A DNA stretch of 64,000 bases. Source: Chrysomallon squamiferum (taxonomy: Eukaryota; Mollusca; Gastropoda; Neomphalida; Peltospiridae). Positions 17,910 through 28,680 of this stretch are shown piece by piece. Positions within the stretch are counted from its first letter, which is position 1, and each line of letters starts with the position of its first letter. Under the pieces are notes generated by a model that worked only from the letters and a program-made list of their open reading frames with translations, ran no database searches and was not told where the DNA came from. The stretch spans positions 14,282,373 through 14,346,372 of the forward strand of contig CM022670.1 in the NCBI GenBank assembly GCA_012295275.1. Direction: 5' to 3'. The translations under genes and the position numbers were made by a program.

Positions 17910-19088
17910 ATGGCAACAAAAAACACGAAAATTTACAGCACAGGAACAGATAATTCAGATATGGAAACTAGAGTTCCAAAACGACCCAGGGACAGGAGCC
18001 CTAGCTCCGTCGAAAAAAAAAGCAACAGAAAACAAAAGAAAAAAACGACAACACAGTCCAACACACACATTCGGACACAGAAGTAACAGAAGAACAAAAA
18101 ATTATCAACAGAAATCTACACATTTTGGCAAGGCTACGGGAAACAGACACGGAAGACGAAAGCGAACAAAACGCTTGGGAGATAATTAAAAGAAAAAAAA
18201 AAAAAACACACCCACAGCCGAACCACCATTGCAATACATACAAAAAACCATATGAACATCGACAAAAAGTTGCGCTACTTACTAGAAGCGCAAATACATA
18301 TTATTGACAAAACAACAAAAGTCAATAACAACCAAAACGGTAAAGAAATCTACTTTGAAGTAGATACAAAAACACTAAAAAAAACATAGGTCTCAACATT
18401 ACCATCTGGGACGAAACATTGGTTGTCAGGGTTTTACCAAAAATAATCCCTGACACAATACAGACACAGAAAAAAACACCCACACCACAACACAGAAAAA
18501 CAGCAAATTAACGAACACAACCAGAAATGAGGCCGCAGTTGCCCAAGTGCGGCCTCTGTCAGAAATGGGGGCACATCACAAATCAGTGCACCCACAGACA
18601 CAACCTGAAAAACCAGTGGAAATCACCACAGAAACTCAGGCCTATGCCGGTCTCTGGCAAAATGCGCAAATTGCCAGGGGCCACACGAATCACACTACAA
18701 GATGTGCCCAACCAAAATAAAAGCAAACAACAACTTCGAACACAACAGGAGAGACAACAAAATCCTACAAAATGTCAACAAAAAATGCCAGAAAATGGAA
18801 CAAAAAACCAAAACCATCATGGAAAAAATTGACCAACACAACAACAAACCGACAGACAATCTGGACAAGGAGGTCAGGATCGCAGACATCCATAAAATCA
18901 TTGTCTGCCTCTTGATAGAGCTTCAAAACATCAGAACCAATCAAGGAAACGACAATGACTACGCCAATTTGGAACACATAATAGCCCAAATAATTGAAGA
19001 CAGCTTGGGCTTCAAAATACACACAAACGACAAAAGACTAAAACTACACACAGACACGAGAAATTCCACAAACACAAAACAACAGTGA
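17910..19088 (+). pseudogene. LINE ORF1 (gag-like, zinc knuckles), left copy
   Basis: Start ATG at 17910 (MATKNTKIYSTGTDNSD...), matched at 28671 in the right copy. A stop or frameshift follows the KKKTTTQSNTH stretch. A first knuckle CGLCQKWGHITNQC (CX2CX4HX4C, about 18550) and a second cysteine-rich piece CANCQGPHESHYKMC lie in different frames, showing a frameshift between them. The tail after 18702 stays open to 19088. About 300 nt present in the right copy (27790-28090) are missing at about 18506. The protein would bind RNA in the retrotransposition particle. Confidence 0.75.
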
Positions 19089-19880
19089 ACAAAAACAAAA
19101 CAAAACAAACAGTAACAACCATTTACAAACTGTTCACGATAAGCACACCAAGAACACAGGCCTCTCCGTTCTTCAATGGAACGCTAAAGGCCTTCACTCA
19201 ACAGGCCACGGAGACGAATTACTACACTTTCTGGCCTCCACTACAAAAACACCGGACATAATATGTATTCAAGAAACATGGCTGGGACATTCCACCAAAA
19301 ACAACAAAACAACAAAAACCTCGGGTACCAAAGTCATTACGTCAACAGATACAACAGCACCCGGGGAGGCATCATGACTCTCGTCAAACAAGACATTCCA
19401 CACACCAAGCTGAACCAAGCCAAAGTCCACGCCAACATAGAAATATTAGGTATCACAGTACACAACAACAATCAAAACATCAACATAATTAACATGTACA
19501 GCCCACCCACTCCCGCACTACACACCATCCAAACCCACGACTTAAACAAAATGATCACAACAAACAACAAGGTCATTATTGTGGGCGATTTCAACTGTCA
19601 CAACACCCTATGGGGTGGCTCGACAGACGACAGCCCTGGAATCGTCCTCGAAGATTTCCTAGAGCAAAACCAGCTGGTCTGTTTGAACGACGGAACATTC
19701 ACATACACCAGCGACATCAATGGTGGCCAAACCAGACGATGCACCGGCAACATATCCACTCCCTGGTGGACGGAACGCATAGAAAACAAATGCAAAGGAA
19801 GAAACACAGCACAAACGACCAGATCACACGCCTGCAAACATCAATTAATCAATTTTTTCGAAAATCAAAAAAAGTCATAG
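19089..19880 (+). pseudogene. LINE ORF2 endonuclease part, left copy
   Basis: An AP-like endonuclease is visible as LQWNAKGL, then IICIQETWLG (about 19262), a frameshift near 19310, then GYQSHYVNRYNSTRGGIM, INMYSPP, VGDFNCHNTLWGG and the WW near the domain end. The GDFN and IQETW motifs are the Mg-binding/catalytic signatures of this family. After STPWW the sequence jumps almost directly to the RT palm, so the linker and RT fingers are deleted. Confidence 0.8.
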
Positions 19881-20850
19881 CAGTTTTTTTAGACATTGAA
19901 AAGGCATTCGACATGGTATGGAGGGAAGGACTGCTCGTTAAATTAATCAACAACAACATCAAAGGCAACATGTTCAACTTTATCAAAGACTTTATTAACA
20001 ACAGAACCATAGCAGTCAAAGTAAACGGTCACACCTCAGAGAAAACGACAATCGAAAACGGCATCCCAAGGATCCGTGATCTCGCCAACACTCTTCAACA
20101 TCTACATCAACGACATCGTCACAGCACTCGACAAACAAGACAACGCCAGAAATCCACCAAAGGAACCAATAAATACAGCACTCTTTGCAGACGATTGCGT
20201 CTTTTGACGGGCAGGCAGATCGACCGCAGCAATACAGAAACAAATACAAAAAGACTTAAACAACATAAACGATTGGGCGTTGAAATGGGGCATAACGATT
20301 TCTCTTTCGAAAACGACATGCCTCCTTTTCAACAAGAAATCAGACAACAGCAAGATCACACTCAACATCGACAACAACGTCATAACACAAACAAAGACAT
20401 TCAAATTTCTAGGTGTGACATTCGACAGTCAACTCAACTTCCGATGCCACATACACAACATGATTGTATCCTGCGAAAAAACAATCAATCTTCTAAAGTT
20501 ACAAGTTTTCCGGAACAAGTTGGGGAGCAAACGAGTCAACGCTGATTTTGATACACAAAGCGTGTATTCTCTCCAAGCTCGACTACGGAGCCACGGCTTA
20601 CTCGAATGCTCCCAAACTCTATTTAAAAAAACTAGACATAATTCAATCCAGCGCCCTCAGGGTGATCGGCCACCTGCCAAACACAACACCATCCGACAGC
20701 CTCCTATCGGAATACAGCATCCAACCATTAAAATACAGAAGAAAATTGCCAATACTAAAATACAGCCTGAAAATACACACACTCAACACAGACCACCCGG
20801 TCAAGGATCTGGTCCCCGACCAACAAAGGATAGGACAACTCTTTAAATCG
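19860..20850 (+). pseudogene. LINE reverse transcriptase part, left copy
   Basis: RT motif A is seen as AVFLDIEKAFDMVWREGL (about 19877), then INNRTIAVKVNG. A 2-nt loss relative to the right copy at GIPQGS (near 20070) shifts the frame. Later palm/thumb motifs appear in the alternative frame, including KWGITISLSKT and TFKFLGVTFDSQLNFRCHI. At least two frame changes disable it. Confidence 0.8.
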
Positions 20851-20899
20851 CATAGTCTACTACTATCGAATTTCCCGACAACAGCTAGCGAAATCGAAA

Positions 20900-21578
20900 G
20901 GGAAACAGGAATAGGTGAAATGCTACTGCCGGCATACCACAATGAAACAAAACCAACAATAAAGACACCTTTCCTGATCAGAAGAGAAACTGACAAAACA
21001 GAGATCCCACCGTTCAAAAAAGCCATTTTTTTTGGCAGCAGCAAACGACCACTACAAACAACACACGCACATCTACACTGACGGATCCAAAAAACCCAGA
21101 CAACGGGAGAGTAGGATTCGCTTTCATAGCCCAAGATCATACAAACAAACCCACATGCATACAATTCGGCCGTATCAGAAATCACCTTTCGGTATATACG
21201 GCCGAATTGGTAGCCATCATCAGAGCCATGCTGTGGGTAAAACACAACAACAACAAACACACAGTCATATTCTCGGACAGTCTAAGTTCCGTGATCTCAA
21301 TACAATCCGGAAGTTCCAGCAGACCAGACCTGCTCAGCAAAATACAACAACTACATGAGGACATACAACACAACAAGAAAGAACTAACCATCGAGTGGCT
21401 CCCAGCACACGTCGGTATCATCGGCAACGAACTTGCCGACCATTACGCCAAAGAGTCACTCAGCATTAAAGACGAAGACATCTGCACAGACATACATTAC
21501 GGAATAAACGAAATTGTCTCCATCGCTGCCAAACATTACGACAAACAATGGCAAAACGAATGGAACAACACCAAAACA
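20900..21578 (+). pseudogene. LINE ORF2 C-terminal RNase H part, left copy, truncated by gap
   Basis: RNase H motifs: HIYTDGSK (first Asp, about 21067), YTAELVAIIRAMLW (Glu), IFSDSLSSV (Asp) and WLPAHVGIIGNELADHYAK (His and final Asp). An extra A in the run near 21090 shifts the frame after TDGSK. From there the frame through YTAELVA is intact, unlike the right copy. The sequence ends at the N gap after WNNTK. Confidence 0.85.
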
Positions 21579-21778
21579 NNNNNNNNNNNNNNNNNNNNNN
21601 NNNNNNNNNNNNNNNNNNNNNNNNNNNNNNNNNNNNNNNNNNNNNNNNNNNNNNNNNNNNNNNNNNNNNNNNNNNNNNNNNNNNNNNNNNNNNNNNNNNN
21701 NNNNNNNNNNNNNNNNNNNNNNNNNNNNNNNNNNNNNNNNNNNNNNNNNNNNNNNNNNNNNNNNNNNNNNNNNNNNNN
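21579..21778. other. assembly gap, exactly 200 N
   Basis: A round-number N run indicates a scaffold join of unknown true size. It falls at the inner end of the left duplication arm, inside the LINE. Confidence 0.99.
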
Positions 21779-22130
21779 TAATTTGTTTATTATTTTATTT
21801 TGTTCGTTATTCATATCAGAAAATGCATTAGTTATGGGAGTTTTATATGCGGTAGATCCAAAATGTATCTAAAACAGACAGACATTTATTGGCGGTTATT
21901 GTATATGTTATCATTGAATATATAGAAAGGATTGTTTCGAATGTTATACATAAAAAGACTAAAATAAACACTTAAACAAAGCACTTCACCGCTGCAGTAC
22001 AATAACTATTCTTAGTTCTAGTTTAAAAGATTGCTTCTTGATTCAGGAAACGTTCGGCGATTTCATTCAGCTTAAGGAAGTCTTCACTTTATTTGATAGC
22101 TTTGTCAGAAACATGACGAAAGACAATATT

Positions 22131-22252
<122 letters not shown>

Positions 22253-22512
22253 AAAAAGTCAGCATCCTGTAAACAACACTGACAGGATGTGTTGTGATTT
22301 TTTCTTCTTGTAATTTTTCACTAATTCTTGTCAGACAGGTTATCAGAGTTACGGAGTCGGTGTTTGGCAAACATCCGTGAAAACACACACACTCACATAT
22401 TGCTGAATTCTTTCATTTTAACACGCACATTTTCCCTTTTTATTTTAATATATAATTTAAATTTGCAAACTATGGTCGTCGCAGAAATGTTCTACAATAT
22501 ATATTCAGTGTA

Positions 22513-22564
22513 TGAATGAAAAGAAATTAACGTGCTAATCAGAGCTAGCTGTTGTGAAGCACGT
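22513..22564 (-). mobile_element. 52-bp hairpin micro-insertion in spacer, with 13-bp TSD
   Basis: The insert is flanked by a perfect 13-bp duplication TATATTCAGTGTA (22500-22512 and 22565-22577). It contains ACGTGCT (22530-22536) and AGCACGT (22558-22564) as hairpin stems. The homologous site at 42094-42106 has a single TATATTCAGTGTA with no insert, giving an empty-site control. Orientation is given by comparison with longer members, whose extra sequence lies beyond the AGCACGT stem. Confidence 0.85.
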
Positions 22565-23539
22565 TATATTCAGTGTAAATATTTCAGATATAAGTACTAC
22601 ATACATAATGGGCCGGTTGCGCAATGTAATTATTTAAAGTTATCTTCCTACTCAGCGAATCCTCATTGTTGTACCGCTTGCTTTGCACAAAATTTAATTA
22701 CCGTCTCAACGTCTGGTTATAGTGGGGACGTTTTGTTTAAATACTCAAACTGGTTTTCACAGAGAGATTATTGTATTGATGTTGTTCTCTATCTAGGTAT
22801 CTATTTACTGAATAAAACGTGGATGCTGCATGATACTGTATGATTAATTACAGTCTGATTATAGCAGCGCTACGTAAACACTGAAATGTAGACTGTGACC
22901 TGATCTTGGACTATCTATATTACTATTAGCTTAATTAAATGTAATTAAAGTTTTTAAAAACATGTTATTGAAATCGGAATGGGATTTTGTACCAGTCATA
23001 CAGTTTGATTATTCTTATGTACATGTATTATATATATGTTTGTTGTGTTTAGAATTTATAATATATGTAACAGTATTTGAGTTTTTTTCAAAAAGACGAA
23101 AAACAGCTGTAAGTTCGGGACAATGGCTTTTTAATTGACATCACACACAATGTGTGTTTAAAACCCTGAAACAATCAAATCAATAAATTAAAATACAATA
23201 CATGACATTACAATAAGAAATATATATATAACGCATAACATTCCCTTGACTGTCATAAATAATTAAACATATCTATCTTGCCACGTATCGCTAATACATA
23301 GTTCCTATCAAACAATACATATGACATAACACCATATGTTATTCCTTCATGCAATTATACAATCCATACTTTCCTAATACATTCACTACTAATGTTTAAC
23401 ATAATCACAGACATCACAACGTCATAAAATTATACACATATAACTACACGGTCATGTACATACCAAGTTTGTGTGACTAAGGTTTAACACCTGGCTGGTA
23501 ACCGACACATGCATTCAACAATAGAGATCTATGGAAATT

Positions 23540-24180
23540 AAATGGAAACAAAATTAACGTGCTAATCAGAGCAAGGCTGTCGTGAAGCACGTCTGCGACG
23601 GGCACGCTTTCTGACAGGTCAGCGGGCGTGTAGGCGCAGAAAAGAGTTTTGGGCACGCTTTCTGACAGGTCCAGCATATCGGATCGTAACGAGTCGGTAC
23701 CGATGTTTCGCAGCCGCAATTCGCCCCCTGTGGTCTCCGGCACAATCTCTCAGCCATCACCGGGTCCGTGTTGTTTGCCGTCCTGCTTGTTCTGCTCTTG
23801 GCTGCTGTCGTTGTTTCTTTTTGGCTGCTGTTGTTGTTTATTTTTGGCTGCTTCCTTCTTGTCCACGTAGTCCAAACCTGTTATTTATTTTTATTTTATT
23901 TTTTTGTTTTCCCATTGTTTTTTATTGTTTTAAAAGATACTATAAACACCTGCAACTAAAACAAATAAGAACATAAATGTAGTTAACTTATTTACATTTT
24001 ATTTTATTTTAATTCTAAAGATGTTATAAATCCTGCAGCTAGGACTAAGAATATGGAAGAAAAAAAATCACCATAACCGAGTTAGTATTGTCTGAAAGTA
24101 GGTACGTATAGTACGTTTATCCTTGTTTTTAATTATTAATTTAATTGGCTATTCAAATTGATTCGTCAATCAGCCGATCC
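23540..24180 (-). mobile_element. retroposon-like repeat with 3' hairpin end, spacer copy
   Basis: Similar to 30100-30720 and (reverse) to 15900-16545. The hairpin end, with AACGTGCTAATCAGAG and AGCACGT, lies at about 23555-23600. Two near-identical pieces ACGCTTTCTGACAGGTC occur at about 23605 and 23655, an internal duplication. The outer end is bounded by AATTAAATTAATAATTAAAAAC on the reverse strand. Confidence 0.6.
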
Positions 24181-24280
24181 ATCCGTAGATCCATCAGCTG
24201 TTCAACCAATCAATCCGCAAGTCAATAGATTTATATAATTGTTGTTTGTTTTCGTGTCAAAAAAAAAAAAAAAAAAAAGT

Positions 24281-25180
24281 TTAAAGTTTGTGTTTTGTGT
24301 TGAGAATGTAATTTGTTACTGCAGCGAGGACTAACTCTCTGTTATTCATGTTTGGTGCCAGGATGTGTTGGAGCGTGAACTCGATTTTTAGTTCCTCCAA
24401 TGTATTGCGTAGTGCTTGTCTTTCCTTGGCAAAATTTGGACAGTGAAACAAGTAGTGTTTCATGGTTTCTGAGAGTCCACAACTGCAGATGGGTGACGTG
24501 GTGATGTTATGTTTGTATCGAATTGCGTTTAGATTGGTTGAGTAACCAATTCGGGCTTTGGTGAGATTGTTGTTGTGTAGTTTGTTGGCGAGTGTGATTT
24601 TGGGTGTTTTCGCGAGTGGTTTGATGTTTAAGTGCCATTTGTTTTTGGTGTTGTTCCATTCGTTTTGCCATTGTTTGTCGTAATGTTTGGCAGCGATGGA
24701 GACAATTTCGTTTATTCCGTAATGTTTGTCTGTGCAGATGTCTTCGTCTTTAATGCTGAGTGACTCTTTGGCGTAATGGTCGGCAAGTTCGTTGCCGATG
24801 ATACCGACGTGTGCTGGGAGCCACTCGATGGTTAGTTCTTTCTTGTTGTGTTGTATGTCCTCATGTAGTTGTTGTATTTTGCTGAGCAGGTCTGGTCTGC
24901 TGGAACTTCCGGATTGTATTGAGATCACGGAACTTAGACTGTCCGAGAATATGACTGTGTGTTTGTTGTTGTTGTGTTTTACCCACAGCATGGCTCTGAT
25001 GATGGCTACCAATTCGGCCGTATATACCGAAAGGTGATTTCTGATACGGCCGAATTGTATGATGTGGGTTTGTTTGTGTGATCTTGGGCTATGAAGGCGA
25101 ATCCTACTCTCCCGTTGTCTGGGTTTTTGGATCCGTCAGTGTAGATGCGCGTGTGTTGTTTGAAGTGGTCGTTTGCTGCT
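24281..25180 (-). pseudogene. LINE RNase H and C-terminal zinc-like domain, right copy
   Basis: Open for 243 codons (25012-24281): AELVAIIRAMLW, IFSDSLSSV, WLPAHVGIIGNELADHYAK, then a C-terminal region with ICSCGLSETMKHYLFHCPNF typical of the post-RNase H region of these LINEs, ending LNTKHKL. Upstream, IYTDGSKNPDNGRVGFAF is in frame, but a 2-nt loss near 25060 relative to the left copy breaks the join to AELVA. All DEDD-type catalytic positions are seen. Confidence 0.85.
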
Positions 25181-25370
25181 GCCAAAAAAAATGGCTTTTT
25201 TGAACGGTGGGATCTCTGTTTTGTCAGTTTCTCTTTTGATCAGGAAAGGTGTCTTTATTGTTGGTTTTGTTTCTTTGTGGTATGCCGGCAGTGGCATTTC
25301 ACCTATTCGTGTTTCCTTTTCGATTTCGCTAGCTGTTGTCGGGAAATTCGATAGTAGTAGACTATGCGAT

Positions 25371-26450
25371 TTAAAGAGTTGTCCTATCCTTTATTGGTCG
25401 GGGACCAGATCCTTGACCGGGTGGTCTGTGTTGAGTGTGTGTATTTTCAGGCTGCATTTTAGTATTGGCAATTTTCTTCTGTATTTTAATGGTTGGATGC
25501 TGTATTCCGATAGGAGGCTGTCGGATGGTGTTGTGTTTGGCAGGTGGCCGATCACCCTGAGGGCGCTGGATTGAATTATGTCTAGTTTTTTTAAATAGAG
25601 TTTGGGAGCATTCGAGTAAGCCGTGGCTCCGTAGTCGAGCTTGGAGAGAATACACGTTTTGTGTATCAAAATCAGCCTTGACTCGTTTGCTCCCCAACTT
25701 GTTCCGGAAATTAACTTTAGAAGATTGATTGTTTTTTTGCAGGATGCAATTATGTTGTGTATGTGGCATCGGAAGTTGAGTTGACTGTCGAATGTCACAC
25801 CTAGAAATTTGAATGTCTTTGTTTGTGTTATGACGTTGTTGTCGATGTTGAGTGTGATCTTGCTGTTGTCCGATTTCTTGTTGAAAAGGAGGCATGTCGT
25901 TTTCGAAAGAGAAATCGTTATGCCCCATTTCAACGCCCAATCGTTTATGTTGTTTAAGTCTTTTTGTATTTGTTTCTGTATTGCTGCGGTCGATCTGCCT
26001 GCCCGTCAAAAGACGCAATCGTCTGCAAAGAGTGCTGTATTTATTGGTTCCTTTGGTGGATTTCTGGCGTTGTCTTGTTTCTCGAGTGTTGTGACGATGT
26101 CGTTGATGTAGATGTTGAAGAGTGTTGGCGAGATCACGGATCCTTGGGGGATGCCGTTTTCGATTATCGTTTTCTCTGAGGTGTAACCGTTTACTTTGAC
26201 TGCTATGGTTCTGTTGTTGATAAAGTCTTTGATAAAGTTGAACATGTTGCCTTTGATGTTAATCATAATTTAACGAGCAGTCCTTCCCTCCATACCATGT
26301 CGAATGCCTTTTCAATGTCTAAAAAACTGCTATGACTTTTTTTTGATTTTCGAAAAGATTGATTAATTGATGTTTGCAGGCGTGTGATCTGGTCGTTTGT
26401 GCTGTGTTTCTTCCTGAAGCTGCTTTGAAATTTGCTGATTAAATTGTTGT
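25371..26450 (-). pseudogene. LINE reverse transcriptase part, right copy
   Basis: Shows SFLDIEKAFDMVWREGLL (motif A), GIPQGSVISPTLFNIYINDI (motif B region) and ALFADDCVF (motif C, FADD), then KWGITISLSKT and KFLGVTFDSQLNFRCHI. Frames change near 26270 and around 26010. Short sequence upstream (ISKFQSSFRKKHSTNDQITRL, read in parts) shows slightly more of the pre-palm region than the left copy; the fingers are still largely missing. Confidence 0.8.
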
Positions 26451-27230
26451 CGTTTAGATGCTGGTTCCGGCCACCAGGATCATTATCCAATGTTTTGCCG
26501 GTGCATCGTCTGGTTTGATCGGCCATTGATGTCGCTGGTGTATGTGATCTTCCGTCGTTTGGGCAAACAGACCAGCGGGTTTTTCCAGTTTGTTGGAATC
26601 TTCCGGTGGACGATTCCAGGGCTGTCGTCTGTCGAGCCATCTGGTAGGTGTTGTGACATTTGAAATCTGGCCCCAATAATGACCTTTTTGTTTTGTTGTG
26701 CATGTTTTAATTCGCTGATGTTGAATTTGGGTTTGGATGGTTCCGTCCACCAGGGAGTGGATATGGGCCGGTGCATCGTCTGGTTTTGTTGAATCTGTTT
26801 TGGATTGTTGTGTTGGTGTACTGTGATGCGCAATAGGCGTCGTTGTCGTTGGAGTTTTGCGTGGACTTTGATGTTTCTGCATGCTTTGTGGAATGTCCGC
26901 TTTTTGAAGTTCCATTTCGGTGTGAAGATGGATCTGTCCGATAAGGTGTTCTTGCTGTTGTATCTGTTGACGTATCGGGTTTGGTCGCTGTTTAGTTTTC
27001 GAGTTTTGTTGTTTTTGGTCGGAATGTCCCAGCCATGTTCTTGAATACATGTTACATGTCCGGTGTGTTTGTAGTGGAGGCCAGGAAGTGTAGTAATTCG
27101 TCTCCGTGGCCTGTTGAGTGAAGGCCTTTAGCGTTCCATTGAAGAACGGAGAGGCCTGTGTTGTTGGTGTGCTTATCGTGAAGAGTTTGTAAATGGTTGT
27201 TACTGTTTGTTTTGTTTTGTTTTTGTTCAC
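26450..27230 (-). pseudogene. LINE endonuclease region, right copy, scrambled
   Basis: The start (LSVLQWNAKGL to the IQETW area) matches the left copy. From about 27060 down to 26450 only short islands of the left sequence remain (for example ACGTCAACAGATACAACAGCA-, AAAGTCCACGC- and ATCACAGTACAC-like pieces), separated by unrelated sequence. The GATGCACCGGC segment and the CACTCCCTGGTGGACGGAAC segment appear out of order, and GATGCACCGG occurs twice. Endonuclease motifs such as GDFNCHN are destroyed. Confidence 0.7.
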
Positions 27231-28671
27231 TGTTGTTTTGTGTTTGTGGAATTTCTCGTGTCTGTTTGTAGTTTTAGTGTTTTGTCGTTTGTGTGTATTT
27301 TGAAGCCCAAGCTGTCTTCAATTATTTGGGCTACTGTGTGTTCCAAATTGGCGTAGTCATTGTCGTTTCCTTGATTGGTTCTGATGTTTTGAAGCTCTAT
27401 CAAGAGGCAGACAATGATTTTATGGATGTCTGCGATCCTTACCTCCTTGTCCAGATTGTCTATCGGTTTGTTGTTGTGTTGGTCCATTTTTTCCATCATG
27501 GTTTTGGTTTTTTGTTCCATTTTCTGGCATTTTTTGTTGACATTTTGTAGGATTTTGTTGTCTCTCCTGTTGTGTTCGAAGTTGTTGTTTGCTTTTATTT
27601 TGGTTGGGCACATCTTGTAGTGTGATTCGTGTGGCCCCTGGCAATTTGCGCATTTTGCCAGAGACCGGCATAGACCTGAGTTTCTATGGTGATTTCCACT
27701 GGTTTTTCAGGTTGTGTCTGTGGGTGCACTCATTTGTGATGTGCCCCCATTTCTGACAGAGGCCGCACTTGGGCAACTGCGGCCTCATTTCTTTGTAGCC
27801 ATCAATGGTGATGATTGTGTTCGTTAATTTGCTGTTAAACGTCAGTGTGGTCTAGTAATTTGGATTTTTCCACATTTCCACACCGACTAGTGTTGAATTT
27901 GTTTGTTGTACTAGTTCTTTGTTGAACATTTCAAAGAAATCTAGTTTGTTTGCATAGGGGTAATAAAAACCCAAATCTTTTGAAATGTATTTATATATTG
28001 TTGTATCTGTTGTTTTTGTTGTTTGTTTAGGTTGTTGTTGTTGTTGTTTCGTAATTAGTAGTTGTTTTGGCTGCTGTTATGTGAGCAGTGTTTTTCTGGG
28101 TTGTGGTGTGGGTGTTTTTTTCTGTGTCTGTATTGTGTCAGGGATTATTTTTGGTAAAACCTTGACAACCAATGTTTCGTCCCAGATGGTAATGTTGGGA
28201 CCTATTTCTTTTTTTAGTGTTTTTGTATCTACTTCGAAGTAGATTTCTTTACCGTTTTGGTTGTTATTGACTTTTGTTGTTTTGTCAATAATATGCATTT
28301 GCACTTCTAGTAAGTAGCGCAACTTTTTGTCGATGTTTGTATGGTTTTTTGTGTGTATTGCAATGGTGGTTCGGCTGTGGGTGTATTTTTTTTTTTTTTT
28401 TTAATTATTTCTCAAGCGTTTTGTTCGCTTTCGTCTTCCGTGTCTGTTTCCCGTAGCCTTGCCAAAATGTGTAGATTTCTGTTGATAATTTTTTGTTCTT
28501 CTGTTACTTCTGTGTCCGAATATGTGTGTTGGACTGTGTTGTCGTTTTTTTTCTTTTGTTTTCTGTTGCTTTTTTTTCGACGGAGCTAGGGCTCCTGTCC
28601 CTGGGTCGTTTTGGAACTCTAGTTTCCATATCTGAATTATCTGTTCCTGTGCTGTAAATTTTCGTTGCCAT
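27227..28671 (-). pseudogene. LINE ORF1 (gag-like), right copy
   Basis: ATG at 28671. The order matches the left copy: basic/Ser-rich N-terminus, a region ending LHILARLRETDTEDESEQNA, a central part with the ~300 nt retained at 27790-28090, zinc knuckle CGLCQKWGHI-type sequence near 27750 and the tail MCPTKIKANNN...TKQQ ending at 27227. Frameshifts (A/T runs near 28388-28402) break it. It overlaps or nearly abuts ORF2. Confidence 0.7.
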
Positions 28672-28680
28672 GTTTGTTGT

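Larger units (their letters stand above)
7010..21578 (+). repeat. left arm of large inverted segmental duplication
   Basis: The order of landmarks (dispanin exons 1-5, 3' flank, EGF relic exons, hairpin retroposon, unique linker, LINE) is mirrored in the right arm (24281-40985). Outer homology starts just upstream of dispanin exon 1. The inner end is cut by the 200-N gap. Similarity by eye is high in the LINE and the linker and lower across the dispanin introns. Confidence 0.85.
17900..21578 (+). mobile_element. degenerate LINE (APE + RT + RNase H), left-arm copy, cut by gap
   Basis: The two-ORF non-LTR retrotransposon contains a gag-like ORF1 with zinc knuckles, an AP-type endonuclease, reverse transcriptase and RNase H in that order. 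RNase H after the RT places it in the I/R1/LOA-like group of LINEs; the clade is not assigned. It is broken by frameshifts, lacks the N-terminal fingers of the RT and has a deletion of about 300 nt in ORF1 relative to the right-arm copy. The 3' end is lost in the N gap. Confidence 0.9.
24281..28680 (-). mobile_element. degenerate LINE (APE + RT + RNase H), right-arm copy
   Basis: Same element as 17900-21578 in inverted orientation, with ORF1 from 28671 and the ORF2 stop at 24281. It keeps the full 3' end of ORF2, including a C-terminal cysteine motif CSCGLSETMKHYLFHC. It contains the ORF1 segment missing on the left (27790-28090), but its endonuclease region (about 26450-27060) is scrambled. 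Immediately after the ORF2 stop, the sense strand has a T run (24260-24278). Confidence 0.9.
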
